64,000 nucleotides of DNA from Epiperipatus broadwayi (taxonomy: Eukaryota > Onychophora > Udeonychophora > Euonychophora > Peripatidae), in contig JAQFVV010000036.1 of assembly GCA_028023455.1 (NCBI GenBank), positions 7,313,576-7,377,575 of the forward strand. The letters run 5' to 3'. The first letter of the stretch is position 1. Each line of letters starts with the position of its first letter. Under the pieces are notes generated by a model. The model was not told the DNA's origin and did not search any database. It saw only the letters and a program-made list of their open reading frames with translations. The position numbers were made by a program, and so were the translations under genes. Of the stretch, positions 22,523-36,742 are shown piece after piece.

Positions 22523-23989
22523 ATGTACATATATATATATATATTCCAACGATATTTATATATAGGATGGAAAACAATTTAGGTAATAGTTTAACTTGAA
22601 ACACTGTCTGATAAATTATCATTCTTTACAATATTTTTTCCCATTTTTGTTTACAATGAAACCAAATGCACTTGTTTTTTCAATATTTATGTTTAATTGG
22701 ATTGTTTAGGTCATTTTGAAAGTCATTTGCTCCACCACCTTCCATAAATTTCCCATTTAATGTTATAATAATAGACAACTTTCATTCAATTCTTGCAATG
22801 TTTCTCCATGATATGCAGTTATTATCACTTAAGTACAAGATATCAAATGGTAGTCTTGGTCCACAAACACTTTCAGCAATTAACTGCTACCTTGGCTGGT
22901 GATTTTATAGTTTTTTAAAAAGAAATACCATTATTTTGTTTTACTTGTTTGATAATAAATATCAACATATATATAACACATTATGTGAAACAAATAAAAA
23001 ACCTCTTGTTAAATTGATGAATATAAGTTATTTATAATTATTTCTTTATAGGGTCAACAACCCAAGATAAGATTACTTCTGCCATCAATAATAGATTAAA
23101 TGTTATTATTTGCCATTTTACTATGATGAAAGAAATGGACAAAAATTCTTGTTAAAGTTGATGGACTTAAATTATTTATTTAATTGTTTTTGAAAGTGAT
23201 TAAAAGCCTTAAATAACTGTTTTTTTGAAAACTGAAATAAATTAAATGCTTGTTTTGCAATTGTGAACAGTAATTTGGTACTTTTTATATTGGCTATATT
23301 CTGAGCTGGTGCAGTTACATATAAAGGCAATCATTCATTGTTTATATGTTACTATATGATTATTATCATTGACAATTCTTAAAATGTATTCCTAAGTAAA
23401 AGATAATAAAATATCATTAAAATATATTTTTGACTATCAATGAAAATGGAAATTATGATTAAAATTATATTTTATTGATCATTATTAGCGTTCAAATTAT
23501 GAGAACAAAATCATAGATTAACAATGAAAAAAGTGTTAAAGATAAGTAAAATGACTACTTTTACACATATTTTAAGCTGGCCTTTATTGTTTGGTTGATA
23601 TTATTCATAGATTTTCTAACCACATTAGTTATATATTTTACTTAGCTGTCAAATATATTTTAACCTAAGTTATATATTTTATATAACAGCAATCAGTAAT
23701 CCTCCTGTTTAGTTTTTTGAAATAATTCTGCTTTTCTCACAGTAATCACAATCAAATTTACCATAAATACTCGTTTTAGAAAATTGTTGTTTTTCATTAC
23801 ACTTCTTAAGTCCAGTATCATAAAAAATATATATCTAATAATAGATTAACATCTACCAGGCTGAAAAGTATACTGAGTGACCTTGACATTTTACTATCAT
23901 ATTTTTAAGAATCTTATAATTTATTCTGCAGTAAAATGACAGGTATTCATTGATTAATTCCTCTGACCTGATACTTGATAATGTCTAAA
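22523..23989. other. A+T-rich DNA without a recognisable feature
   Basis: A short (AT)n tract near 22530 and nothing else I can support. Confidence 0.5.
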
Positions 23990-26049
23990 GTACAACTAAA
24001 TCAAATACTCTAAATAACTCAATCCAATTGAAATATAAATCACATCTTGTGAATTGTATTTTCTTTAATGAAAAAATTTACAGCACTTCTTAAATAACTG
24101 TAATTGTTTATGACTGGAAGACATTAGTGTATAGTAATGTCTTTTACAATGAAAGCTAGTTAATTATATATTTTTTTGTTTTGTAAATTGGAATATTATG
24201 AAAATACTTATATTTAGACAGTAGTTTTGGAGATAAATATTTTAAATGAATTCCAATAGCTTTTATCTAGCATTTTAATATAATAGATTAAAATTTGTCT
24301 ATTATTTTCAACAGGGTTAATAGGGTTTTTTTCAGCAATATGAAATGGTTTCAATATCATCAACCTGGACATTGATGTAAACGTATATGTTTTAGTCAGA
24401 TGAATATATCACTCATGAATTTATTTAAGCTTTCTATCATGTTTCAAAAATGATATTAATTATTCCATTTAATTAACATATCATTAGCATCATTTAAGAT
24501 TGTGATATACTGATTTAATATATTGTCCTACAGATTTTGTCATAACTTTGATGCAACCAAAAATCTAAAACAAATACAATCAGCAATGAATGTATCTCCT
24601 TTGCAGTGTTAATCCACCAATCAAATATTATTGCTCTTTTCAGTAGTTAAACTTGTTTTAAAATCCAATTCAGCTAAGTAGAGAATATTGCTTGATATTA
24701 ATATAATCATCATCTAAGACTAATCAATTAACTTTTTGTCAGTAGACAAAGAAGATATTTATCTAGAGATATAATAATCTTTTTAAATGATTTGAATTTC
24801 TCTTATGATAGCCTAGCTTGCAAATTCAAGGAGACATTTTACTGTTTATTGTATTTAGACATGCCATTAATTGCAACTGCTTTTAGTAAAACAAGTGTTT
24901 ACAACAGAATCTATTTTATTACTATCGTTCCCACCTAAAAAAACATTTGCCTCGAACATGAAAAAAATCTAATTCCTTTATAGTAATTTTTCTGACAAGA
25001 CGGTGATTGTTCAGCAATTTATGCCAAATTCAATTATAGACCATTAAAGTTACAGAATTATTATTAGTATTTTTCAATAACATGCAATATAATTTTATTA
25101 CATTATGTAAAAGAAAGTAAAATTTAAAAATAGGAATGGTTGGGGCCCTTTTACTTTCATCTCTCAAAATTTAAAACTACTATATTCCAAAACATTTATG
25201 TAGGGTTTACTGACTACAAAAGTGTCTTTGGGTTCAAGATGTTGTCTATTTTATATTTGTGAAAAAAATTATTGTACTTCAGTTACCATTTGAAAATAAA
25301 TTATAATTTACAAAAGGCAATTTGATATTTAAACATTTCATCTAATTTTTATTTTTTGTTTGATAAGTTTTAATGTTCTAAAAATATTTATGTTTTCATA
25401 AGTAAAATGAATTTTTATCACAATTCACTTTTTAAAAAATAAAATTTAAAAATCAGTTTAAATTTAAAACTCAATCACCACTATCGATGGATTTGCAAGG
25501 GGAAAATGATACATATTGAAATAATGACTAATATTTGATAAAATTTTATTAGTAGAAATTAAGTTTAAGTTAAGCATAATATTGGGAATCATCTTAATTT
25601 TTTTGTAATATTAACAAATTCCTTTGCCTCCTAACAGTTATGATTTGAGTTAAAAAAAATTAAATTTTCAAAAGCACTCAAAATTTAAAGATGTTGGATG
25701 AGCAATGATTTGCATTTAACACCATAGTTTATTATATATAAAAAAAACAGTTAATTTGAAAAAATAATTATGTATTTCTGCAGGTTTATCTTCCTAAATA
25801 AAATACAAATAAGTAAAAACTGATCATAGGTACCATCTTACATTTCCATGGACAGAAGCCCATATTTTAATAGCTGAAAAGCTAATTCCTGCGATATGAA
25901 AAACATATATTTACAAGATATATTTTATATCTTTTTTATTATTTTTAATGTATATGCATAAAGATAATGGGGTTTTAATATTTTATAAATAGATTGCCAA
26001 ATTTTTGATGTGGGCATTTTTAATGTGTATGTACTGTTTTTAATTTTGG
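23990..26049. repeat. Finger-gene duplication block, copy ii (downstream flank)
   Basis: Aligns along its length with 34760-36700 (copy iii), 45400-47700 (copy iv) and partly 48310-49420 (copy v). Anchors are the ATCACATCTTGTGAATT motif near 24040, the GATGCAACCAAAAA region near 24545 and the TTTGTTTGATAAGTTTTAAT region near 25350. It leads directly into the ruined finger gene, exactly as copy iii leads into the intact one. Confidence 0.65.
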
Positions 26050-26900
26050 ATCCACAAAGTGAATCATTGCCTTCATATGAAAGAGAAGTTCAGATTCTGC
26101 AGATAATTGAAAGATCTCAAATAATATCTGTTCAGAGTAAAATAATTGCTTTCTTGATTTTTAATGTCCGTTTTGGCTACATTGTTGCAATTATACAAAT
26201 GACAAGTATATATTTTATTACAGATTTTTTTATTTGTGTGAAACTGTTGATGTTTTTATAATTCTGTATTCACATTTGACACTCAATCACAAGACTAGCA
26301 TAAAAAAATGGTTTTGTTAAATAATTTCTTTTCTTTAACAAAATAAATTACTGGATGAGGTACATTTCTAATAAAACAAGTTGTATTTAAAAGTATTTTG
26401 TCTTCCTTTATATGTTACTAAAATATTCTTAACAACAATCTTATAATCATATAAGGATTGATGACTTTTTTTTCTATCAGTTTATATCCTCTTATGTATT
26501 TTTAATCTGATATAACAAGTAGTGAACTTAAAGTGTAATGAAAGGTTTTATTTTTTATATGCATTATTTCATAAATCTTTAAATTATCTTTATCAGAAGT
26601 TTTGTATTCACATAAAAACACTGGAATGTTTTTTGTTCCATACGTATACTTTTATGTTTTTTTAAAGTTTTCTTAACCTGTTTTGAATTGACAAAACGTA
26701 CTCTGAAAATGATTTTTCCTTATATATTTTTTTAATGCCTAATAAAATTTCTCTAATATTAGATTTGAATCTACATACTTTGCAATAAATAATATTTTTC
26801 CTGCATTTATTATTTTATATCTTCTTAATTGGTTTCTATCAGTATATTATTTTGACACAAATTACATTGAAATATTTATTTTATTTATTTATTACTATTT
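26050..26900 (-). pseudogene. Decayed C2H2 zinc-finger gene (copy 3)
   Basis: Minus-strand homologue of the two intact finger genes. The 3' end is recognisable at 26090-26150 (TTCAGATTCTG then a GATAATTGA segment, matching the ELP tail of the others). A segment ACAAATGACAAGTATAT near 26200 encodes the YTCHLCD finger in the intact copies. Further finger-shaped pieces continue to about 26890. Stops, indels and lost Cys and His codons throughout make it non-functional. The apparent plus-strand ORF at 26010-26261 is a shadow of this. Confidence 0.75.
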
Positions 26901-27238
26901 TAATACTCTTTTTAATACCAGATACATTTTTTCAACATTAATTGATGCAATTATTTTATTTCTATTTAATTTTACAATACTTAATTTAAATCTCTTAAGA
27001 GTTTTAAATACAATATTAAATAAAATTCTATTATATTAACAATATTTTATAATATATCACTAAAATAAAATGGTCACTAGATGTATTTTTAATGAAGGAC
27101 TGTTATTTATAAAAAGTGATATTGTGAATAGTTGTATTTTTATGAATAATGGATCCAATTGGATGCTGATCACTATAAAATATTTTAGCACAGGTGTCTA
27201 TAAATAACTCTTTAACAAAATTGTTTAAATAATCCTGG
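26901..27238. other. A+T-rich DNA without a recognisable feature
   Basis: Nothing supported. It may contain further eroded upstream finger sequence. Confidence 0.4.
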
Positions 27239-27249
27239 TTATCTTATTT

Positions 27250-27923
27250 AAACAGGCAATACTCTCTATAGCTACTGCCACTCAATGCAAGCCAGAGTAA
27301 TCAATGGATGCCAGAAGGCATGTGAATAAAATCCTCATCTAGTTCTTACTCATCCAATATCCCAGATTCGTTTTTGGATTGTGGCTTCGTCAGTGAGGAG
27401 ACTTGTATCTGAGAGCACTGCACCAAGATCTTAGGATTTAATGCAACTCTCCAGCAGCCACCTTGTATCTCTTACTTAACTACAAAATTATGAGTCTTAA
27501 ATTGAAAACATTAATGTTTTCAATCCAAGCTCATAAGATTATATAGTCATATATCTCTGAACTCAGTTCAGTACCCATCCTTTTTGTGATTTTGGTTCTT
27601 TAATAAGCATAGCCACCACTATCCTATTAAGGATTGGTTTTAAGCCAATAAACACTATATGATCATTTCTTATGCTTGCTTATAACTGTTATTAAAACAG
27701 GTAAAAGTCTCTATACATATTGCCACTCAGTGCAGTGCTTTCAGATCCAAGGCTATTCACTGACAAAGACCACAAGCCAAAAACTAGTCTGGGAACTTTA
27801 TGCACAAGCCTTCTGGCATCCATTGATTACTCTGGCTTGTACTGAGTTTCAATACATATAGAGTTTTGCCTGTTTTAATAAGTTATAAGCAAGCATAAGA
27901 AATGGTGATCATGTGATGTTTAT
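27250..27923. mobile_element. Family A ribozyme retroposon, dimer (A7)
   Basis: A 674-bp element with an 11-bp direct repeat, TTATCTTATTT (27239-27249 and 27924-27934). It starts AAACAGGCAATACTC and ends GATCATGTGATGTTTA, the reverse orientation to A1. A full unit is followed by a short inverted unit, the same layout as A5-A6. Both hammerheads are damaged: 27359-27399 minus has CTGACGA but AAAAC in place of GAAAC, and 27754-27795 plus has CTGACAA and AAAAC. Confidence 0.85.
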
Positions 27924-27934
27924 TTATCTTATTT

Positions 27935-29639
27935 CTGTAATTTGTTTACCAGCAAGTAGTCATTGGTAATAAATGTAGTATTTAATGAAATTTAAATAAG
28001 AAAGATTTTGTTCCAAATAAATTATTCATGCACTATCAAAGATAAAGATTATGATGATAGCATTTTGTGTTGCCAATGTGCAAAAATTTGTAATATCTTA
28101 AAATGAAGAATTAATTAAGGGCTGCTTCAGTAAAACATAAATTCAATATGCTTTAGAAAAAAATAAACTTGACCCCAATAATTTTAAAACTTAAGTCAAT
28201 CAAGTAATCTTCATAAAAGATTCTGTCATTAACTTTATGATTTGATGGAATCGTATGAATAAAGTCACTATATTTAAATGTAAATTGTAATATTAATAAG
28301 CCAATAAGCTTGTATTTGGAGAGTGAGAATATTCATTTATAGTTAAATTTTCTAAGCGCATGTGCATTAGCTTATTAATATTAGTTTATAAAACCATAGC
28401 ACTATATAAAATAAATATCTTATTTAAATGTAAATTATTTATTAGTTTAACTGAATTGTATGACATAAGATTGTGATAATTATAAGTTTATGGAGAAGTC
28501 ACCTTAATTCCAAAATAATGTCTCAATATCATGCTGTAAAAAGAAATTAGAAAATTTCATAGCCAAATATAAAAGTATCTTATAATGTCTGAGTTTTGAT
28601 ACAATTTGATTTTTTAATTTCTTACTAAAATTGTACTGTCTTTACAGCAAATGTAAGACTGACATTGTACAACCTATAATATTTAAAGATATCCAGACAA
28701 TTTTGTTATGGGTGCTGTAATTAAACTACAAACATATTCCACCTGCAGCATTTACTGAAATGGCTTCTGGTATGAGCATTAATTCTAAATACAAAATAAA
28801 TAGCATCTAAAAATGTACAACTGTTCTCTATAAAATAGAATTCAATTTGTAAAAGATTAATGACTAATTTTGACAATCTTTTTTTTTTCTAACTACAATA
28901 ACTTTAGCTAGTATAAAGCCTGGTTATCATGAAGCCCTTGTGCAATTGGTCATGTTTCTATTATCAAAAATGACAGCAGGAGTGTGTTTGTGTAACCACA
29001 TTGTTATATTTAACTACCAGAAAAGCAATCCATACCTTAATTCTTTTTTATATTTAGTTTAACCTCTTAAAAATTAAGAAATTAGTTTTAGTTTTGCTCA
29101 ATTCAGGTAACATCACTATTAACACAAACTGAAACAGAATTTGAGTCAGGAGTGTCAATTTGGCAAAGATTGTATTGTAGTTTAAACCAAAATTATCTAA
29201 GAATCTCCCTATCTACCATGGAAGTGTAAGGAATTCTAAAAAATCATCTAAAAATGATTTATCTCACACAATCTAACTAATTACTCATGGTGAGCATATA
29301 TCACATTAATGTAATGGAAATAATAATTAAGGCAGAAAGTAGAGATAATACTAAAAGAAAATAACAGAATTTTTTTTTAATATAGATAAGTAGAATGTAC
29401 ATATTTTACTTATAAATACTAGATGATCTGAAAAAAATAGCAACAGTGGCCACCATGTTGTCAAGATTTAGGTTAAATGATCTATTGATGAGATTAATTA
29501 TGCAGCAAAAAATGTTTAATATATAAAAAAATTGGTGTCTACAAAATTTTGCAAAAAATAGTAAAGGAAAATGATTGGTTTTGAACTATTATTTAAAATC
29601 ATCTAAACTTTGAATCTTTAAATGGATGAATGAAAAATT
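27935..29639. other. A+T-rich DNA without a recognisable feature
   Basis: A weak inverted match (around 28292 and 28372) was seen, but it is short and imperfect. No coding signal. Confidence 0.45.
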
Positions 29640-30085
29640 AATGGAGTTAAAAATTGGTTTGTACAATAATACATATGCTCGTTTTATTATTGCATTTAAT
29701 TTAACATTGAATTAGAAAAAAGAAAGTTCTTATTTCTTATTGGAGATTTTAATACATGTGTTGGTGCAAATAATAGACATTGACAGAAATTTATTAGAAA
29801 TATTATTTATGTTGTAAACTCAAATGGTTTAGTATTGTTGCATTTTTTTCACAGCATGTAGTTGAATTATCACAAACATATTACTTAGTTAGAATTCATT
29901 CCAAACAATGGCATTAAATAGATTATACTATAATTAATAATACAAATATTACATGAGCAATGACAGGCTTAGATTTTATTCTTTAAGACTAACACATTTC
30001 CATTAAACATTTAATCTTATTCAAATCATATAGGCAAAAAAAATATTGCCATGAAATTTTTACTTTTACAACTGTGATTTTACTC
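29640..30085 (+). pseudogene. LINE endonuclease fragment
   Basis: Broken AP-type endonuclease domain of a non-LTR retrotransposon. FLIGDFNTCVGANNRH (29733-29780) carries the GDFN catalytic-type motif, followed by NSNGLVLLHFFHSM. In a shifted frame come HSKQWH-stop-IDYTIINN and a remnant of the strand ending in the SDH region. Several stops and frameshifts. It would have nicked target DNA for target-primed reverse transcription. No reverse transcriptase follows it, so this is a fragment. Confidence 0.7.
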
Positions 30086-32627
30086 TGGCATGGAATTTTC
30101 CTAAATTATGAATAAGGGATTCAAGTAAATCTATTTGTAGAATAGCAGGTTTCTGGCAATGATTACTTTTAGTAATATGATTTTAAAAAATTGAATGTTC
30201 TGCTTGGTAAAATAATAAATTAAATGTAAAATTTCATAATAAATATAGATTTAATGGGCCAAAGTTTATAAAAGGAGTAATAATATTTTAGCTTTAAAAA
30301 TATTGTAGTTATGTAAGAATATATAAATTTATAAAGCTGTACCAATATCACTTTCAAAATTCTTTCATTGTCCCAATTATTGAAAGTAAATAAAACAGAC
30401 AAGATTTTTATAATTGAGAAATGTCATTATACAAAGGTACATTAAATGGTTTTGTTGAATATATTGCTTACAATTTTAGTGTGGATACAGTAAAGGTTAC
30501 CTACTGTGGTTAGGCCAATGTCAGATAAGTGTCAGAAAAAAAGTAATTTTGCAATGAAAAATAATTTTTTATTTTGTAATAAAAATTGTTTTTAAACCCA
30601 CTCTCAAATTGGTAAATTGGGTATATTTATTTAAAACCATGAAGGAATTGGCACCAAAACACATGTATTTAGTTTAGGCACCTGAGAACCCTACTAAAAC
30701 AGTAGAATCTCAAGAAACATGATGTACTTGACTTTTTTTACACCAGAATAAGAAACACCATTATATGCAAAGTGTTTTGCAACATACTGAGATCAGATAG
30801 ATGATCAAAGCTTTTGAAAAACATGACAGATATTTACCATCTTCATTTACTTGTAATGACTGTGTAATAGTTTTTATTCATGATGTAATAATTATTTTGA
30901 ATTGTTTTCAAAAACAAACAGTATCTTCTATAAAATCATTAAAATTTGAAGCCTAGATATTGGACACAGGCAAGAAAATATCCTCTGAACATCAACAGTG
31001 ATTTTTGCAATTTTCTTTTATATGTCAAAATAGTTATGAATGAATATTTAAAGAACTTGATAATTGACAAAATCAATAAAAAATGAATTCTTATTATCAG
31101 TTAAGGTTTATGAAATTACTAAACATGATTTTTTAGTGCCATTGCTATGGTAGTGCTAGGCTATTCATAATCATATACGAGTGTTTTCAAAATAACACTA
31201 ATTAAAATAAATCAGATACAAAGAACTATATTTAAGAAAATCTTCACACTTATTCCCAATTTCAATATTACAATTACCCATTGGTCAACACATCAATCTT
31301 ATTGATGAAAAATTATAAATATCATATATTAAAGCATAAACATATATTAATATGATACAAAGAAATGTTTAAGTCCAGCATAACCAAATGCTAATTTAAA
31401 TAATAAAATTGAAAAAAATGGAAGATTATTTTATGCTCCATTATTTATAGCATATAACAAGTTGCAGGATGATTTAAACTAAAGTAACTTAGTTAACATT
31501 AAATATAATGATTTAAAACAATGATAAACATTTGGGACACCTGTAAAGACATGTCAGTGATTAAGGATATCAAAAATCTTCACAAAATATATGTTCAACA
31601 ATGATGCATTAAATTTTATAACAAATTATTAAATTTGTTCCTACCAACCAAGATTTATTTAAGCATCTATCTTTTTTTAATAGTTTGAAGAATGTCTAGG
31701 ATTAAAGCTTTGGTTGAGAAATGCATTTCATTATATAAATTTAAAAAGATAAAATGTTAAATAAAAATTAAAAATTACATTAACATAATGCAATTGTTTT
31801 GCTACATGCTCCAGAAACTATATGGAGATTATAGTATGAAATAAGTTTTCATATTAAGGAGGATCATTGGTTTAAAAAATGACTTTAATAGTTGCAGCAG
31901 ATACCTCTCAAATATGTAATGGAAAACATTTGGTCAAGCACTGATCTGTCTCCATGTGAATTACCTGAAATCATATACTTAAAAATCAAAAATAATACTA
32001 TTTAATTAAAGAGTTGTAAAAAATATGTAAATGTGGAGATATATAATTTAAATTTATATGTAAATTATTGCTGTAAGTATCTACATGATTTGTACTTTTT
32101 TTAATAAAAATTTTAAATAAATTATTAAAAAATCATTCTTAATTTTTTTTACTGCCTTTATGTTATGGTTGTAAAGATTTCATTTTTTGTCTTTACACAA
32201 TAAATTGTGCAAAATAATATTCATGTATGAATCTAAATTATTTTGGGACATATCACTATCATGAATTGCCTTATCTTTTACTTACAGTAGCAGAAAATTG
32301 AAGTCTATTATATTTCCAAAATAATAATTTCAACATCTAATCTTTGTATTAAACCCAAATAAATTTCAAACTAATTCATATAAACTTCTTATACAGATTT
32401 TTGTCTGAAGGTTTGTGATGATGGTATATAATTGGTTCAATAAAAATTAAAATCATATTTACAACAAAATTGTGATCAAATGGTATAATGACTTTATTTT
32501 ATTTAAATCCAGATACGAATCCATCAAAAGAAATTTATTCTGAAGTATTTATGTGGTACGCATGTTGAAATGGTACTTTATGATTTTCCTTAATATTTTT
32601 TTGTTATAAAATAATATACAGTCAAAC
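30086..32627. other. A+T-rich DNA without a recognisable feature
   Basis: Only chance ORFs (for example 30220-30402 minus, low-complexity). No repeat family of this window was recognised here. Confidence 0.5.
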
Positions 32628-32640
32628 ATCAATTTTTCAT

Positions 32641-32688
32641 TAAAACAGGTAAAACTCTCCATACAGTAGTGTGATGTTTAGTTGTTTA
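32641..32688. mobile_element. 48-bp minimal family A insertion
   Basis: Only the two ends of family A are present, TAAAACAGGTAAAACTCTCC joined to GTGATGTTTAG, with everything between deleted. It is bounded by a 13-bp direct repeat, ATCAATTTTTCAT, at 32628-32640 and 32689-32701. It lies inside an older family A copy. Confidence 0.75.
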
Positions 32689-32701
32689 ATCAATTTTTCA
32701 T

Positions 32702-32895
32702 ACTGAAACTCTCCTTATAGTACTACCCTGCAACATAAGTTAGAATAATCAATGGATGCCAGATTTGTGAATAAAATCCTTATCAAGTTTCTATTCATCC
32801 ATTAAAATGGCACTATTGCATGAAGAGACAATGATTGTTTTAAAGCATGTGTAAGCATAGGAAAGTGATCATGTAATGATTTTATGGTTTAGTTT
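32702..32895. mobile_element. Old, eroded family A copy (A8)
   Basis: Recognisable by ACTCTCCTTATAGTACTACC, ATCAATGGATGCCAGA, and GTGATCATGTAATGATTTTA at its right end. The ribozyme core is gone. It directly precedes duplication block copy iii. Copies iv and vi are also preceded by an eroded family A piece, so this one was probably duplicated with the block. Confidence 0.65.
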
Positions 32896-32939
32896 TTAAA
32901 ATAAATATGAGTATAGCAATAATAAAGCACTTAATTATA

Positions 32940-35900
32940 AAATTTAAACTGTTTCTTGAATTAAAAATAATAGGAAATTTATTGTTTCTCACAGAATTCT
33001 TTTAATATTGCATTATAATTTTTTTAATAACATGCAGTAAAAGAATAAAGTTTTAAATGTTTAATTTACAGTAGTTAATGGCATGTGAAGAATTACATTT
33101 TTAAGTTTATGATTTCAATTACAAAATTACCAAAATGACCACACATCTATCCCATATTAATGTCTCTAGACCCACAAAAAATAATGTTAAAGATTTTGTG
33201 ACTTTAGGTTGTGGCACCAAATATTTTTGTTAAGAAAGAAATGGCATTTTTAAATTTAATGATAAAAAAAATACTCTGACCATTAATTTTACTTCAAAAC
33301 ATATACATATGAATGTAATATTAACAATTAAATATGAATTTGGCAGTTTATAAGTTTATTAAAAATCTTTTTAATGTTATTAAATTTAAATGATTACAGA
33401 GAAAGACATGTAAAAAATATACAAAAAATAGCCACTGTGGTGATCACATGGTGTTAAAACACAAAAAGTTATTTGCTCCCCTGCTACAAAGATATCTTTA
33501 CCTCATGGGTTTATTAACATATGGATATGATAATTCAGATAAGGCAAATTAGACATGTTTTAAATACAATGGTTTTAATTTTGGAAAATCCTACAATCGA
33601 TTGTGTGGCATGCAAATATTTTCATTATTAATATTAACAAAAACACATTACAAATAAATTCAACATATAAATATTTTAATAAAGCTCACTTTTGTAAATA
33701 TTTTCTTCAAAATAATTGGTGGATGACAAATACCTGAATTGCTGTTTTATTTCCATGTGACAAAAATTAAACTCATACTCAAAATACAAATAATTATGAT
33801 TCAATGTTATTTACATTTGAAATCAAAGCACTTACAAGTATACAATTTAAAGTAATATAAATTTAGAAAATACTACACAGCATTGTGCTTTCCTATATTT
33901 TAATATATTTATCAATATATTCATTGTCATGTATCCATTTTATTAAATTCTTACAAATCACTAAATTATCTAAGACATAACTGAATTTGTGTTTGTAATT
34001 TCTGAATTTTCATGCATGATAAATTTTAAAAGCTTGGTAGATCTAGCATCCAATTTTCTAATTTTATTTATAGAATCTTAATCATTAAAGGAATATTCTA
34101 AGACATTATATTATCTAGCAAAAACAGTCACTTTTCCAAATATTGTTAAAAAATTATAGCTGCCATTTGCTTAATATTGAATGTGAAATATAACTAAAAT
34201 CACTGATGCAAAAGTATATTTACAAAAACATTATATATAATAAATTGTATGAGTTTTTCTTTTAGAAATTAGATTATAAAGTTCAAAAAAATTCAGAGAT
34301 GTCTTTCCATTTATTATTTCACCTCTAAAATTGTACAAGGTGGCAGATCAATAATTTTTCAATAAGTATAGTGTTAAATTTATTAAAGATGAGATTAAAG
34401 GTGAAATTTAAAATGACAAGATAAAATATAGTTTATATACTATGAAAAATATTCAAATGTTTCTAGATGTTTATGATGACAGATAACAAATTTGAGCAGC
34501 AATGATGGATAGTAAGTATTAATTCACAACATACCATTCAAAGCTTCTTTTCATTATTTAAAAATTTTGAACTGTTGGACTGAGTCATTTCTGGATAGAT
34601 TGTTTTTAAAATTATTGTTTTGAGCCATAGTTTTTATTATTTTTATTATATATTGAAACAGTAATATTGTTTATCTATTATTATTAAATATTATTGTTAC
34701 AATATAAACTGTGGACAACCAGCCATTTTAAACCATTGTCCTAAATGACAACAATGTTAAAACTCTTAAATAAGTCCATAAATATGAAATATTAATTATA
34801 TCTTGTGAATTTTTTCCATTTTTCTGGATGAAAAAATCTCATATCTATCATAAATTATAAGAGATTATAATTAGAAGTAATCTAATCAAAAATATTCATG
34901 AATTTACATTTGAACTAGCTGGAAATAATTGTCTTCATAATAAAGATTTAGTCAATTTTAGATTTTGAATTGTAATCATAAATAAAATGGTATTCTTGGT
35001 TTTGAGTATAACATGTCATTAAAATGAATTTACTAATATCGATCTGGACATCTTTCCAAGCCCAATGATTTGATAGAATGGATTGATATATCATTCATGA
35101 ATATTTTTCTATCATGTTTTAAAAATAATCTAAATATCCTAATTATTTAAAACATCATAAATATCATCTAAATTTGTGATATTTTGATTTATAACAGCAT
35201 TGTCTCAGAGAACTTGTCATTGTTTTTGATACAACAAAAAATTCCAAATCAATTTTAATCTGCAATGAAAGCAAATTCTTTGAAGTTTTAATTCAAAAAT
35301 CAATGTTCTTATGAGTGATCACATTTATGTTTGAAATCCAAATTAGCCAAGCATATTCACAATATAAATATTTTTGTAGTCATTCATTAGATTAGAGAAG
35401 TATTATCTATTCATTAAACAACGAATGTTTTTATTTAAACATGATTGTCAACAGGAAAAGAATATAGTTATCTATATGCATAATAATCTTAAAATATTAG
35501 AATTTCTTGTATGATGGTGTAGTCTGAATATCCAAGTAGCCATGTTTAAACATAACAAAAATTGCAACTGTTTCTAGAAAAAATAAAATATATTCGCAAT
35601 GAAATCTATTTTAAAACAATTATTATTGAATTCTAATAAGCCATTGGTTTTCATATGAGAAGAGCCTCAAAACTGTACAATAATTTTTCTGTCCAAACAA
35701 AGTATTTGTGATTGTTAAATATTTTTATGCAAAAGTTAAATAATAGTCAATTAACTTTACAGAAATATTAAGAATATTTTGAATTAACATTGAATATAAT
35801 TTTGTTGCATTATTATGAAAAAATGTAATTTTAACAATAAGAAGTTTGAAGATCCATTTTCTATTTAGACACTCCAAATTTAGAACTAATATTTTGTAAT

Positions 35901-36742
35901 AAATATTTCTTTGTGTTCTATGTTGACTCAATCTATTTTATACTGTGAAATTTTTAATTTTATTTTAATTACCATTTGAAATAAAATAAGATTTACAAAA
36001 AACAATTTTGTATTTAAACCTTTGATCTAATTAATATTTTTTGTTTGATGAGTTTTAATATTGTAAAAGTATTTTAGTTGTAATAAATAAAATGAATTTA
36101 CATGATATTTCACTATTTAAAAGATACACTTTAAAAATTGATTTGAATATAAAACTAGATGACAATCATTCATGAATAAGTAAGAGAAGGGATAATAATG
36201 TTGAAATCATTATTAGTATTTGAACAAGTTTATTTTTTAATTTTATTAGAATGAGCTATGCTTAAGTCACGCATGATTTTGAAAAAAAAATAATGAAATT
36301 CTTTTGATAATATTGACTATTAAAGTGAACTTTGGTAAGAATATAAAACATCAAACATCATCCAAATTTAAAAGAGTTGTAGGAGCTTTAGTTTGCTTTT
36401 TAAATCTAAAAGATTACTGTAATTATAAAAATAGTTAATTGGGAGCAAAATTATTAAAATATCTGCTTGAATAAATACCAGTTAATTAAAAAGTCTTCAT
36501 GGTTCTTGTACCATATATTATTTCAATGAATAGACATTTGTTTTAATGGCTGAAAAACAATTTGCAGCAATAAAAAAAATATTTTTTAATACTATATTTT
36601 GTATTTCTTATTATTTTCAATGTTTAAGCATAAAAACAATGGTTATATTTTTTATAAGAACAATTTTAAATTTTTATGGGGACTTTATTATATTTACTCA
36701 GCATCAACAAAGTGAGTCATGCTTTTATATACAACAAGCTAT
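32940..36742. repeat. Finger-gene duplication block, copy iii (most complete)
   Basis: The longest copy of the block, running unbroken from its left edge through the downstream flank into the intact finger gene at 36743-37951. Matching segments: 33110-33370 with 43480-43580 and 62610-62850; 33690-34040 with 43870-44310; 34760-36130 with 24000-25440 and 45400-47630. No gene was found in this flank. ORFs at 35725-35931 and 36546-36833 are not conserved between copies. Confidence 0.65.
36684..36689 (-). promoter_or_regulatory. Candidate polyadenylation signal of the second zinc-finger gene
   Basis: AATAAA on the minus strand, roughly 55 bases past the stop codon at 36743. Plausible position, but a common hexamer in this composition. 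Confidence 0.35.

Noticed and set aside
26010-26261. Plus-strand ORF of 83 residues
   Set aside because: It is the antisense of the decayed finger gene and has no independent support.
28290-28392. Inverted repeat around TAATATTAATAAGC
   Set aside because: Arms are short, imperfect and almost pure A/T.
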